Source: CAZHHH01 sp052400685 (GTDB taxonomy: Bacteria > Bacteroidota > Bacteroidia > Bacteroidales > Marinilabiliaceae). Taken from it: a stretch of 64,000 nucleotides of DNA. Numbering within the stretch: the stretch's first letter is position 1; each line of letters starts with the position of its first letter. Of this stretch, positions 8,327 through 17,859 are shown piece by piece. The notes beneath the pieces were generated by a model. That model did no database searches and was not told the origin of the DNA. It was given only the letters and a program-made list of their open reading frames with translations. Position numbers and translations under genes: made by a program. The stretch lies in assembly GCA_052400685.1 (NCBI GenBank), contig JBQTGJ010000001.1; one strand, given 5' to 3'.

Positions 8327-10210
8327 ATGAAAAGAATTATTACGCTAATTACCGGTATCGTATTGATTTCCGGTCTATTGTTAACAAGTTGTATTAAAAA
8401 TGAAGAAGCCGATGGCGTAAAAGCTTTACGTATGGCTCAGGCTTCATACATTCAGGCTAAAGCCAATCATGAAGCAGCTTTAATTTCTGCTGATTCTATT
8501 TATCAAGCAGCTTTGGCAACAATTCAACAAGCTACGGCTGATAAAATGGTTGCTTCTACTGAATTGGAAATTGAAATTATGCGGGCTGTTCAACAATCTA
8601 AATTAGATCAGGCTGTTGCTGAAGCTCAGTCAGATTTAGCAGATTCAAAGGTTTTGTTGGAACAGGCGCTTCGTGCTTTGGAAGCAGAAATAGCTCAATC
8701 GGAAACGGAAAATCCTGCTCTGGATGAGTACATGACCAAATATAAAGCGGCTATTGCTAAAGTTGAAGGTTTTAGAAGTGATATTATAGCTAAGCAAAAG
8801 GAAATTAATCAAACAGAGATCGCTGTGACTTTTGGCGGAGCTTCTGATTTCTTGTTGAATGCTTTGGCTCAGGCTAAAAGCGATCTTGATAAAGAAGAAG
8901 ATTGGAAGGTAAAATATGCTGCAGCCAATGAAGATCCGACTGCTATTTACAGTGATTTGAATGCAGCTGAAGTAGCTTATGCCGGTCTTTTAGCTGATCA
9001 AACTGATTTACAAGCTGAAATTGATGCTGCAAATACAGCCGCAACTAAAGCCGGTGATTTGGTTCAGGATGCTTTGGATGATTATCAGGATGCTCAGGAT
9101 ATGCTTGATGATATAGCCGATTTTACTTCTACTGAAGGTTTCTTTGGTCAGATTGATGGCGATATTCTTGAAGAGGTAACGGGTGAACCAGGTGCCGGCG
9201 ACGATTCATATTATTCTTTGGTTGATTATGATGATATGATTCAGGCTCAGGGCGAAGTTGTTTCTTCTGTTCAGGAACAAAGAACTTATTATCAAAATCA
9301 ATTGGCTGCTGTAACAGCGTTGTATAATGCTTATAAAACGCCTCTTAATAATGCACAAACGGCTCGTGACGCTGCTTTGGCTGCCTATAATAGTGCGGTT
9401 CAGGCTTATAATGTGGCTTTACTGACAGCTCAGGATACCGATCCGGTAAGTGATGCTACTTCTGCTCCTGCTGTGGTGGCTGCCAATAATGCTATGTCTG
9501 ATGCATTGACTGCCTATAACGATGCTAATGATGATTTAACGACTATAAAAAATGATATTGCAGGGGCTGCTGTTAGTTTCGGTATTTCTGATTCGGAAGA
9601 CAATGCTTATAGTTGGAACAGTAACTTTTACAACTGGTTTGGCAATAATGATGTAGAAATTGAAGATTTGATAGAGCACCTGACTGATATTACAATTCCT
9701 GACATTCAGGAATCTATTGATGATGAAACAGCTGATCTGGAAGAATTGCAGGCCGATCGTGCCGTTGTAGTAGCAGTTATTGCTTATTATGAAAACATGT
9801 TGGGTGCTGACCCAACGGCCGCTGTGGACGCATTGAAGGATGCCTATTTTGTTGCCAGAGATGATTATTTTGCTGCCAATGACGATGTGGATGCGCTCAA
9901 TGATGAGATGAGTGATTTGAATGAAGAGATCGGGCTGGCACTTGCTGTTAGAGATGCCTTTGAGGGGGATTATAACCGTATTAGTAATCGTTTGGAATCA
10001 TTTGATAACACAATTGCTAACCTGAATGTTGATATTGATGATTTGCAGGAACAGATTGATAACGCAAATATTACTGATGTAGATTATCTGGAAGGGCAAC
10101 TTGCCAATTTGGAAAGTGAACTGGAACATCTTCAGGAACAGCTTACAGTTGAAGAAACTAAGGCATCCAATTATTTGGCTTTAATTAATCTTGAATTATC
10201 TGGTGAGTAA
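8327..10210 (+). CDS. Large alanine-rich coiled-coil lipoprotein of unknown function
   Basis: A 627-residue protein with a lipoprotein signal peptide (hydrophobic 8-19, lipobox LLTSC, Cys22). The residues after the cysteine (IKNEEADG) are acidic, as in the export signals that send Bacteroidota lipoproteins to the cell surface. The rest is almost entirely helical and rich in Ala, Asp, Glu and Gln, with heptad-like periodicity and many A-x-x-A/L and D-D-L segments, so long coiled coils are inferred. I recognise no enzymatic motif. It lies 83 bases before an outer-membrane barrel gene, from which it is separated by a tight hairpin; the two may form a trans-envelope pair. A surface fibre or envelope spacer is possible but not shown. 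Confidence 0.85.
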   Translation: MKRIITLITGIVLISGLLLTSCIKNEEADGVKALRMAQASYIQAKANHEAALISADSIYQAALATIQQATADKMVASTELEIEIMRAVQQSKLDQAVAEAQSDLADSKVLLEQALRALEAEIAQSETENPALDEYMTKYKAAIAKVEGFRSDIIAKQKEINQTEIAVTFGGASDFLLNALAQAKSDLDKEEDWKVKYAAANEDPTAIYSDLNAAEVAYAGLLADQTDLQAEIDAANTAATKAGDLVQDALDDYQDAQDMLDDIADFTSTEGFFGQIDGDILEEVTGEPGAGDDSYYSLVDYDDMIQAQGEVVSSVQEQRTYYQNQLAAVTALYNAYKTPLNNAQTARDAALAAYNSAVQAYNVALLTAQDTDPVSDATSAPAVVAANNAMSDALTAYNDANDDLTTIKNDIAGAAVSFGISDSEDNAYSWNSNFYNWFGNNDVEIEDLIEHLTDITIPDIQESIDDETADLEELQADRAVVVAVIAYYENMLGADPTAAVDALKDAYFVARDDYFAANDDVDALNDEMSDLNEEIGLALAVRDAFEGDYNRISNRLESFDNTIANLNVDIDDLQEQIDNANITDVDYLEGQLANLESELEHLQEQLTVEETKASNYLALINLELSGE

Positions 10211-10232
10211 TTTTTGGAATGAACTTCTATCG

Positions 10233-10252
10233 GCCGGAAGCTTGCTTCCGGC
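10233..10252 (+). promoter_or_regulatory. Perfect hairpin between lipoprotein and barrel genes
   Basis: GCCGGAAGC (10233-10241) and GCTTCCGGC (10244-10252) are perfectly complementary; with the closing C-G opened the loop is CTTG, a known stable tetraloop. A short AT-rich stretch follows without a clean T run, so it may be an attenuator or an mRNA-processing or stability element, and not a full terminator. Confidence 0.55.
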
Positions 10253-10293
10253 TAATCTTTAAAATGTTTAATCCAAAAAATAAGCCTGATATT

Positions 10294-11112
10294 ATGAGAA
10301 ATATAAAAGTGTTATGTCTGTTGGTTTTTACCCTTGCGTTAATTGAAGGGAATGTTCAGGCGCAGGGCTATGGGCCACAAGCAGGCGATAAATCAGTAGC
10401 GCTGAAGTTTGGAAGAGCGGTTTCTTTTGGCGATGTTTCCTATTACGAAGTTAACAATGGTTTGTATCCCGGTAGTGTAGTAAATGGCGTATCCGTTTCT
10501 GAACCTACGGCTTCAAGTTATTCTTCCTATAATGACCTGACAAATATTATCGGCATAGAAGCAAAATATTTTGTCACTTCACAAATTGCTGTAAGATTGA
10601 GTGCCAGTGGTACTTTTGGCGGATCTCCATCTCAGGATTATGTGGATGGTGTTGATGATCCAACGGGAGAGTATTACCCGGGTACTTATCAACCTTCTTT
10701 TAGAATGTTTGAGGGGCGCAGTCGAATGCAATATTTTCTTGATTTAGGTGCTGATTATTATTTGTCGTCCAAGTACGAACGTGTTTGTCCGTATGCCGGC
10801 ATTCAGTTTAATAGTATCTATAATCAATTGGAGATTTTTGATGGCTATCGCGGACTGGATGGAAATGGTGAGGTCATTCCAACTTATGATACCCGCAGAG
10901 GTGAATCTTATTCCCTTGGTGGTAGTATTGTAGGTGGAATTGATTACTATTTATCGGAAGGAATGTACCTTGGTATTGAAATAAAGGCTGTTAGCTATAT
11001 GTATTCAGCTAAACGCGTATTTTATCAAACCGGAATGGAAGCCAACGATGTAGATGCCCATACCACTTCCTTTTTGGCACAGCCTGTGCTAAAACTGGGA
11101 TTTAGGTTCTAG
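10294..11112 (+). CDS. Secreted outer-membrane beta-barrel protein
   Basis: A 272-residue protein when started at the ATG at 10294, which puts a clear signal peptide at the N-terminus (MRNIKVLCLLVFTLALIEG, cleavage after VQA). The longer frame from 10219 would run through the hairpin at 10233-10252 and is not preferred. The mature part alternates hydrophobic and polar residues in strands (LKFGRAVSF, IGIEAKYFV, AVRLSASGTF, FLDLGADYYL, LGIEIKAVSYMY) and ends in Phe (LKLGFRF), the hallmark of an 8-10 stranded barrel. It lies directly after the coiled-coil lipoprotein and before a strong bidirectional terminator. Substrate or partner unknown. Confidence 0.8.
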   Translation: MRNIKVLCLLVFTLALIEGNVQAQGYGPQAGDKSVALKFGRAVSFGDVSYYEVNNGLYPGSVVNGVSVSEPTASSYSSYNDLTNIIGIEAKYFVTSQIAVRLSASGTFGGSPSQDYVDGVDDPTGEYYPGTYQPSFRMFEGRSRMQYFLDLGADYYLSSKYERVCPYAGIQFNSIYNQLEIFDGYRGLDGNGEVIPTYDTRRGESYSLGGSIVGGIDYYLSEGMYLGIEIKAVSYMYSAKRVFYQTGMEANDVDAHTTSFLAQPVLKLGFRF

Positions 11113-11132
11113 TTTAGTTTATTGTTCTTTTT

Positions 11133-11172
11133 AAAAAAAAGCAGCCCTTTATTTTTGGGGGCTGCTTTTTTT
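11133..11172. terminator. Bidirectional terminator between the barrel gene and mutB
   Basis: GCAGCCC (11141-11147) pairs with GGGCTGC (11158-11164). An A-tract precedes and a T-tract follows the stem, so it can end transcripts on both strands: the barrel gene on the plus strand and mutAB on the minus strand. Confidence 0.85.
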
Positions 11173-11188
11173 ATGGAGTCAAGCGTTA

Positions 11189-13342
11189 TTATGCTTCTCC
11201 TGCTTTGAGCAATAACGAAAGGATATCTGTGGCTGCTTTGGCAACTGAGGTTCCGGGGCCAAAAATTCCAACAACGCCGGCATCGTAAAGATATTGGTAA
11301 TCCTGATGAGGGATCACGCCCCCGGCGATAACCATTATATCTTCGCGACCCAGTTTTTTAAGTTCTTCAATTACTTGCGGAACCAGTGTTTTATGTCCGG
11401 CGGCCAATGAGGATACACCCAAAACATGAACGTCGTTTTCTACGGCTTGTTTGGCGGCTTCTGCCGGGGTTTGAAATAAGGGCCCCATGTCAACATCGAA
11501 TCCAATATCGGCATAGCCTGTTGCAACGACCTTGGCGCCACGGTCGTGACCATCCTGTCCCATTTTGGCAATCATAATTCGCGGTTGGCGACCTTCGGCT
11601 TCGGCAAATTGACGGGCCAAAGCACGGGCTTTTTCAAATTCACCGTCGTTGCCGGCTTCTGCGGAGTATACTCCATTTATTGAACGTATCACAGCTTTAT
11701 ACCTTCCAACAATTTTTTCGCATGCATAAGAAATTTCACCCAGCGATGCGCGCTTTTGTGCGGCATCAATCGCCAGTTCCAGTAAGTTGCCTTCGCCCGT
11801 TTCGACACATTTGGTGATGGCTGCCAATGCGGCTTTAACATCTGATTCGTTACGCTCGGCACGAAGTTTTTTCAACCTTTCTATTTGGGAATTACGAACT
11901 GCTGTATTATCGATTTCAAGGATGTCGATGGGGTCTTCAGTTTCCAAACGGTAACGGTTGGTGCCCACAATCACTTGTTTGTTACTGTCAATTTTTGCCT
12001 GCGTTCGCGCTGCTGCCTCTTCAATTCGCATTTTAGGCAGTCCGGTTTCAATGGCTTTGGCCATTCCTCCCATTTCCTCAACTTCCTGGATGTGAGCCCA
12101 GGCTTTTTCGGCCAATTCTTTGGTTAATGATTCTACGTAGTAAGACCCGGCCCAGGGATCAATGGCTCTGCAAATTTTGGTTTCCTCCTGAATGTATATT
12201 TGTGTGTTCCGGGCAATGCGAGCCGAGAAATCGGTGGGTAATGCAATGGCTTCGTCCAATGCGTTGGTGTGGAGCGATTGGGTATGTCCCAGTGTCGCAG
12301 CCATTGCTTCAATGCAGGTACGGCCGATGTTGTTATATGGGTCCTGTTCGGTCAGCGACCATCCCGATGTTTGAGAGTGGGTACGCAGCGCCAGTGATTT
12401 TGGGTTTTTGGCATCAAATTGTTTCACAATTTTAGCCCAGAGCATACGAGCCGCCCGCAATTTGGCTATTTCCATAAAATGGTTCATCCCGATAGCCCAG
12501 AAAAATGAGAGCCGAGGAGCAAAAGCATCAATATTTAAGCCCGCTTGTGTTCCGGTGCGAAGATATTCCAATCCATCGGCCAGCGTATAGCCCAATTCAA
12601 GGTCGGCGGTTGCTCCCGCTTCCTGCATATGGTAACCTGAAATGGAGATACTGTTAAATTTGGGCATGTATTTGGACGTGTACTCAAAAATATCTGCAAT
12701 AATGCGCATTGAGAATTCTGGCGGATAAATATAGGTGTTACGCACCATGAACTCTTTCAGAATGTCATTTTGAATGGTGCCTGATAGTTCTTCGAGTTTT
12801 GCGCCTTGTTCTAATCCTGCTACGATGTAAAAAGCCATTACTGGAAGTACTGCTCCGTTCATGGTCATGGAGACTGACATTTTGTTCAATGGAATGCCAT
12901 CAAAGAGGATCTTCATATCGAGGATCGAATCAATGGCCACGCCTGCTTTTCCTACGTCGCCTACAACGCGTTCGTGATCAGAATCATAACCCCGGTGGGT
13001 TGCCAGGTCAAAAGCAACGGATAACCCTTTTTGGCCGGCCGCCAGATTACGTTTGTAAAAGGCATTTGACTCTTCGGCTGTTGAGAAGCCGGCATACTGA
13101 CGTATAGTCCAGGGACGCATCGCATACATACCCGAGTATGGGCCTCGCAGATAAGGAGGTAAGCCGGCGGCATAGTTCAAATGTTCCATACCCGCCAGGT
13201 CTTCTTTGGTGTAGACAGGCTTCACAGGAATGCGCTCCGGTGTTACCCAATCTTTTTTGATGCCTTGCTTTTGTTCCCATGTTTTTGCATCGACGTCACA
13301 AGGGCGTTTTTTGATGTCTATTTTTGAAAAATCTGGTCTCAT
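11189..13342 (-). CDS. mutB: Methylmalonyl-CoA mutase, large (catalytic) subunit
   Basis: Adenosylcobalamin-dependent interconversion of succinyl-CoA and methylmalonyl-CoA, used for propionate production or utilisation. The protein is 717 residues, the normal length of the catalytic subunit. The TIM-barrel domain shows RPWTIRQYAGFS, GLSVAFDLATHRGYDSDH and the FYVE-like IQNDILKEFMVRNTYIYPP strand. The C-terminal cobalamin domain has DGHDRG (597-602, His599 the predicted Co ligand), with SLAAGH and GGVIP further on. It is the second gene of a mutA-mutB pair, 206 bases after mutA, and ends at a bidirectional terminator. No epimerase or MeaB gene is visible here. Confidence 0.97.
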   Translation of the reverse strand: MRPDFSKIDIKKRPCDVDAKTWEQKQGIKKDWVTPERIPVKPVYTKEDLAGMEHLNYAAGLPPYLRGPYSGMYAMRPWTIRQYAGFSTAEESNAFYKRNLAAGQKGLSVAFDLATHRGYDSDHERVVGDVGKAGVAIDSILDMKILFDGIPLNKMSVSMTMNGAVLPVMAFYIVAGLEQGAKLEELSGTIQNDILKEFMVRNTYIYPPEFSMRIIADIFEYTSKYMPKFNSISISGYHMQEAGATADLELGYTLADGLEYLRTGTQAGLNIDAFAPRLSFFWAIGMNHFMEIAKLRAARMLWAKIVKQFDAKNPKSLALRTHSQTSGWSLTEQDPYNNIGRTCIEAMAATLGHTQSLHTNALDEAIALPTDFSARIARNTQIYIQEETKICRAIDPWAGSYYVESLTKELAEKAWAHIQEVEEMGGMAKAIETGLPKMRIEEAAARTQAKIDSNKQVIVGTNRYRLETEDPIDILEIDNTAVRNSQIERLKKLRAERNESDVKAALAAITKCVETGEGNLLELAIDAAQKRASLGEISYACEKIVGRYKAVIRSINGVYSAEAGNDGEFEKARALARQFAEAEGRQPRIMIAKMGQDGHDRGAKVVATGYADIGFDVDMGPLFQTPAEAAKQAVENDVHVLGVSSLAAGHKTLVPQVIEELKKLGREDIMVIAGGVIPHQDYQYLYDAGVVGIFGPGTSVAKAATDILSLLLKAGEA

Positions 13343-13548
13343 TTTCGTTTTATTTTAACACCAACACACATTTTATCGAAACGACTGTTTGTTTTGATAT
13401 CGCCTGCATTTGAGTTGTTTCCGGGACAAGGGGTGATTCTTCTATGATGTTGTTTTTTGACCTTGTCGCTTGCAATAAATGAAGCAGGGTTAATCTGTTA
13501 GTAACATACGTCATTATATGATATTCGTGCGTTTTTGTGCCTTCGCGT

Positions 13549-15408
13549 TTAGTGAATTAAAACTTGATTAAACTCCTTGAGCGTTTCCAGCAGGTTGGTC
13601 CGAACATGGATGAAGTGTTTGATACCTTGCGCTTTTAACTCGTCCATGCATGCAGGAGCTCCGGCTACAACTAAAATGGCTTTATTGTTCAGAGCCTTGA
13701 AGGCTTTGGGTGCCGCTTCTGCATATTCATCGTCCGATGAGCAAATGACAACGATGTCGGCATCTGCTTTGAGTGCCGCTTCAGCACCTGCTTCAGGCGT
13801 TTCAAAGCCCAGATTATCGATTATTTCGTATCCGGCACAACCAAAGAAGTTACCTGAAAATTGTGACCGGGCCAGCCGCATCGCCAAATTTCCATAGGTC
13901 AGCATGAATACTTTAGGCCTTTTGCCCGCTTTTTCGGTAGCTAAGCGCAATGCCTCAAATTCTTCGGCTCCACGGTACAGATGAATTGGTTCCACATCTG
14001 TGCCCTGGCTTTCATTTGTAAAGACTTTGGTCTCATCAATGGTCTTTGCCACGGCTTCGGAAGTATTCGGATATTGGTTGGTTCCCAAAAGGGCGGCTTT
14101 ACGCTGTGCCAACTCTTCATTTTTAGCTTTTGCCGCTGTTTTAATTTGATTTTGTATGAATCCTCCTTTTAAAGCTTCTGTATAGCCGCCTTTTTTCTCT
14201 ACTTCAAGGAATAATTTCCAGGCTTCGTTGGCGATACTGTCGGTAAGATTCTCGATGTAGTAACTACCGGCCGAAGGATCGGTTATTTTATTCAGATATG
14301 CTTCTTCTTTCAGCAGCAGCTGTTGGTTCCGGGCTATGCGCTCACTAAATGCGGTGGGTTGACGGAAGATTTTGTCAAAAGGTTGAACGGTTAATGAGTC
14401 GGTGCCGCCAATGGTGGCACTCATTGCTTCTGTTTGTGCCCGGAGAACATTTACATAAGCATCGTAAATGGTTTTGTTCCACTCAGATGTTTCACAATGA
14501 ACAACCATTTTTGCGGCTTCGATTCCAACGGGTTTGTACGCCTCAATAATTTTGGCCCAAAGTAACCGTCCGGCACGGAGTTTGGCAATCTCCATGAAGT
14601 AATTTCCACCAATACCAAAACTGAATCGTATGCTTTTGGCTGCCTCGTTAATGGTTTTACCACGTTTAATTAATTGGGCTACATAGTCATTGGCCATCGC
14701 CAGTCCAAAACCCAGCTCCTGTACAATGGTTGCACCTGCATTGTTGAAATGTTTGGCGTTGACTGTTATAGATTGAAAACCGGGCAACTTCTGGTTTTCC
14801 TCCACTAACAGTGCTGTTGTGTCAAACAATTCGTCTACCGGTACGCAACTATTACCGCTGATGGTCAGTTGTCCCAACGGATCGAAGTTGAGTGACCCTT
14901 TAGCCGTTTGCAAATCACGGTTTTGGTCTTTTAATACTTCGATCAGAATTTTCAGTAGTTTAAGATTGCCGTGTTTGGTTGAAAAATTCAGTTCAACATC
15001 ATTGCTGGTAATGTGTTTTAATAGCGTCGCAACGCTTTCTTTGGTTATGAACTTTTCATCTTCAAAAACGAACCCGATGGCATTTACTCCTTTAGTGAGT
15101 AAATTAAGTGCCTTCTCGTTGGCCTCGGCGGGTTTTAGGACGTTGATGTCCTGACGAACCAGCCATTGGTTTTTTGTTTTAGTTCCCCTAACGAAAGGGA
15201 ATTCACCCGGGAGACTGTTCAGGTAACCGATGTTGTTTAAGTCCTGCTCTCTGTAAAAAGGTTGGACATTAAACCCTTCGTTGGTTTTCCAGACGAGTTT
15301 TTTTTCAAAATCAGCGCCTTTTAAATCCGCTGTTATTTTAGCCATCCATTCTTCTGTCGAAACAGGTGGAAATTCACTAAACAGCGTTTGATTCGATTTA
15401 TCTGCCAT
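13549..15408 (-). CDS. mutA: Methylmalonyl-CoA mutase, small (non-catalytic) subunit
   Basis: Structural beta subunit of the heterodimeric mutase. The protein is 619 residues. It shares the barrel-domain layout of MutB (LNSLPGEFPFVRGTK, IRFSFGIGGNYFMEIAKLRAGRLLWAKI), but its C-terminal cobalamin-like domain reads TYGNLAMRLARSQFSGNFFG where the catalytic subunit has the DxHxxG cobalt-binding motif. That loss is normal for this subunit. It is transcribed first, with mutB following. The upstream region (15409 on) shows no recognisable cobalamin riboswitch. Confidence 0.95.
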   Translation of the reverse strand: MADKSNQTLFSEFPPVSTEEWMAKITADLKGADFEKKLVWKTNEGFNVQPFYREQDLNNIGYLNSLPGEFPFVRGTKTKNQWLVRQDINVLKPAEANEKALNLLTKGVNAIGFVFEDEKFITKESVATLLKHITSNDVELNFSTKHGNLKLLKILIEVLKDQNRDLQTAKGSLNFDPLGQLTISGNSCVPVDELFDTTALLVEENQKLPGFQSITVNAKHFNNAGATIVQELGFGLAMANDYVAQLIKRGKTINEAAKSIRFSFGIGGNYFMEIAKLRAGRLLWAKIIEAYKPVGIEAAKMVVHCETSEWNKTIYDAYVNVLRAQTEAMSATIGGTDSLTVQPFDKIFRQPTAFSERIARNQQLLLKEEAYLNKITDPSAGSYYIENLTDSIANEAWKLFLEVEKKGGYTEALKGGFIQNQIKTAAKAKNEELAQRKAALLGTNQYPNTSEAVAKTIDETKVFTNESQGTDVEPIHLYRGAEEFEALRLATEKAGKRPKVFMLTYGNLAMRLARSQFSGNFFGCAGYEIIDNLGFETPEAGAEAALKADADIVVICSSDDEYAEAAPKAFKALNNKAILVVAGAPACMDELKAQGIKHFIHVRTNLLETLKEFNQVLIH

Positions 15409-16113
15409 AATATTAACTGTTTATTATTGCACGTTAACAGATTGTAAAATTAGCCCTTTTATCTCACATTGAAAATTATCAAAAGTGTATAAATAGGTGT
15501 TATTGAGCAGAAGAAACGATGTTATATAGGTTTTTAAGGGCTATTATTGTTTGCTATTCAGGCGGCTTTTGATATTTTTACGCTTGCGGAATAGAGCAGT
15601 GGTGTTATGGTTGTTATAGATAAATGGCGTCACTGGTTATTATTTCCTAAGTTTATGGAATATGTTTGTTGTAATAAAATTGTAATTAGTGTTTGTTTTG
15701 AAATTTTGTGGCAGATAAGAGTGTCTCATTTTGAGTCTTGCGCAGCCTGGAAATGGGGGGACTATGACTATGGTACCATTCTTAGGACGATTAGAACGCA
15801 GAAGTTGGACTCAATTTGTTTTTGAAATGATGTTATCTGAGTGATGTGTTTTTTTTAATTAATTAGAATCTGTCCATAAACTAAGGGTTTGAAATATAAA
15901 GTTCAAATTCAAGGCTTGCGAAGTCATAAAAATCAAGGCGTTTACTTTTCGTAAATGACTGTTTTTATGACAAGCGTAACGTAGAAGTTGACTTTATAGA
16001 CAAATACTAATTAGGTTTGTATGTCTCTGTTTTGTTAGTGATGTGTCCATTTTATTGGCTGTAATATTCGGATATTGTGTTTTATACGGACATTTATTTG
16101 TAAATCTTTTTAT
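15409..16113. other. 705-bp non-coding region containing repeat A1
   Basis: Lies between the divergent mutA and lactonase genes. A 72-codon frame at 15607-15825 has no recognisable similarity or start signal and is not called. The main content is the palindromic repeat at 15863-16010. No RNA gene or riboswitch is recognised. Confidence 0.5.
15863..16010 (+). repeat. Interspersed palindromic repeat, subfamily A, copy A1
   Basis: About 148 bp. The terminal inverted repeats are TTAGAATCTGTCCATAAA on the left and the complement of TTTATAGACAAATACTAA on the right. The inside is also an inverted repeat: TCATAAAAA...TTTTTATGA around TTTACTTTTCGTAAA. It carries the family core (AAGTTCAAATTCAAGGCTTG, AAGCGTAACGTAGAAGTTG). 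It is nearly identical to copy A3 (46963-47110, inverted). It is flanked by TAATTAG on both sides, a possible target duplication, though this overlaps the terminal repeats. Confidence 0.9.
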
Positions 16114-17226
16114 ATGAAAATCCGGCAATCATTAGTGTTAATTTTGTGGGTCGCTTTGATGGCATCATGTGCCGTTGACACACCCGAAAGGACCGTGGTC
16201 CCTTTTTATATTGGAACATACACTTCAGCTGGTTCTGAAGGTATTTATGTGTCGGATTTAGATACGGTGTCTGGCGCCCTTTCATCACCCCGATTGGTTG
16301 CTTCTGTTGCTAATCCCAGCTATGTGAATTTTACTGCTGATGGTCAATATCTTTTGGCTGCAAGTGAGGCTGGTGTTGATGCGCCTGATTTGTTTGTTTA
16401 TCGCAGGGAGATCAGTGATAATTCATTAACATTGGTTGATAGTTTGTTTGATGAAGGTAGTGGCGCCTGTTATGTAAGTGAAGTTGGTGATGGGTGGGTG
16501 GCTTTAGCTCATTATTCATCAGGCGACGTTGTTTTTATCCCTATTGCAGAGGACGGGACGTTGGCTAAAAATAAGGTTGTTCGATATGTGCATGAAGGGA
16601 GTGGTCCCGACTCAATGCGTCAGGAACAATCACATGTTCATTCAGTGATTCCTGATTTGGAGGGGCGCTACGCCTATGTCGCAGATTTAGGAGCCGACAA
16701 GGTGATGGTGTATGAGGTGAAAGCTGACACTGTTGTGCCCGTGAAAGCTGTTTACCTGGCTCCAGGGGCAGGCCCGCGTCACATGGCTATTCATCCTTCG
16801 GGCGACTATATGACAATCATGAATGAGTTGAACTCAACAATTGATTTGTTGGTTAAAGATTCAATGAATATCTATTCGAAATTACGAAAGTCGGTGGCTT
16901 TGTTGCCCGACTCCACAGCGCGAAGTAATACCGCTGCTGATATTCATTTTTCGGCCGATGGAAAATATTTGTATGCCACTGTCCGTGGCGTTGACCAATT
17001 GTTTATGCTCTCAGCCGGTGATAAAGATATTGGTGTGATGGGGTTTGTGAATGAAGGGATAGAGTGGCCACGAAATTTTTCGCTGGATCCTTCCGGTCAT
17101 TTTGTTCTTGTTGCAAATCGCAACGGCAATAGCATTATCGTTTACAAAAGAGATCGTGCCTCGGGAATACTGACACCTACATCCGGTAAAATTGTTTTGA
17201 ATCAACCTGTCTGTATTCGTTTTTAG
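16114..17226 (+). CDS. Lactonase-family beta-propeller lipoprotein (6-phosphogluconolactonase-like)
   Basis: A 370-residue protein from the ATG at 16114, which gives a lipoprotein signal (lipobox LMASC, Cys about 19); the frame extends 13 codons upstream without a plausible start. The mature part has the features of the seven-bladed YbhE/Pgl lactonase family: FYIGTYTSAGSEGIYV at the start, then repeated blades such as NPSYVNFTADGQYLLAAS, GPRHMAIHPSGDYM, DIHFSADGKYLYATVRG and NFSLDPSGHFVLVANRNGN. Family members hydrolyse 6-phosphogluconolactone, but a lipid-anchored envelope copy may act on another lactone or sugar. No operon partner is evident. Confidence 0.85.
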   Translation: MKIRQSLVLILWVALMASCAVDTPERTVVPFYIGTYTSAGSEGIYVSDLDTVSGALSSPRLVASVANPSYVNFTADGQYLLAASEAGVDAPDLFVYRREISDNSLTLVDSLFDEGSGACYVSEVGDGWVALAHYSSGDVVFIPIAEDGTLAKNKVVRYVHEGSGPDSMRQEQSHVHSVIPDLEGRYAYVADLGADKVMVYEVKADTVVPVKAVYLAPGAGPRHMAIHPSGDYMTIMNELNSTIDLLVKDSMNIYSKLRKSVALLPDSTARSNTAADIHFSADGKYLYATVRGVDQLFMLSAGDKDIGVMGFVNEGIEWPRNFSLDPSGHFVLVANRNGNSIIVYKRDRASGILTPTSGKIVLNQPVCIRF

Positions 17227-17260
17227 TCAGGTTATTTTCTTTTTCTGTATTTTTGCCCAT

Positions 17261-17767
17261 ATGATAGGAGCGGATTCTGACTTTTATAAGAAGTTTAGCG
17301 TTGAATCGAAGCATAAGGCGCGTAGTAATAAAATTTTTTTAGAACGACTGCGAAAAATGCGGCCAGTATCATTGGATCTGGTGGTTGGTAATTTACATGA
17401 CGAGGTTTTTAATAAGATTGATTGTCTTGAATGTGCCAATTGCTGCAAAACAACAAGTCCTATTCTTATTGATAGGGATATTGATCGGATAGCACGCCGA
17501 TTGCGCATGAAACCGTCCCAATTGATTGATGCTCATTTAAGGCTCGACGAGGATGGGGATTATGTGTTTAAAGAAGCCCCTTGTCCATTTCTAATGCCGG
17601 ATAACTATTGTATGATTTATGAAGACAGACCACGTGCCTGTCGTGAATATCCGCATACCAATCGAAAGCGGTTTTATCAGGTTTTGAAATTGACTTATCA
17701 TAACACGTTGATTTGTCCGGCGGTATTGCAGGTTGTGGATGGGTTAAAGCAACAATATGACAGATGA
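17261..17767 (+). CDS. YkgJ-family cysteine cluster protein
   Basis: A 168-residue cytoplasmic protein with the cysteine spacing of the YkgJ/CxxCxxCC family: CLECANCC (about 50-57), then CPFL, NYCMIYEDRPRACREYP and a final CPAVL. The family is annotated as putative zinc- or iron-chelating proteins, and the biochemical role is unknown. The ATG follows the lactonase gene by 34 bases. Just before it lies a TATTTTTG (17248-17255) that resembles a -7 element, but no -33 partner is visible. Confidence 0.88.
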   Translation: MIGADSDFYKKFSVESKHKARSNKIFLERLRKMRPVSLDLVVGNLHDEVFNKIDCLECANCCKTTSPILIDRDIDRIARRLRMKPSQLIDAHLRLDEDGDYVFKEAPCPFLMPDNYCMIYEDRPRACREYPHTNRKRFYQVLKLTYHNTLICPAVLQVVDGLKQQYDR

Positions 17768-17859
17768 TGCGTTTAAGAAGTTAGGTTTTATATGTCAGTA
17801 AAGCTTATCAAATGTTATGGCGAAATTACTAACCCGGTTTATTTTTTAAAATATTACAA

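Noticed and set aside
15409..15606. Cobalamin riboswitch before mutA
   Set aside because: No B12-box-like sequence or comparable fold was seen upstream of the mutase genes.
15607..15825. 72-codon frame between mutA and the lactonase
   Set aside because: No domain and no plausible context; probably chance in an intergenic region.
17248..17255. Promoter giving a leaderless mRNA for the YkgJ gene
   Set aside because: TATTTTTG lies at the right distance for a leaderless transcript, but no TTTG or TTG lies 17-23 bases upstream.
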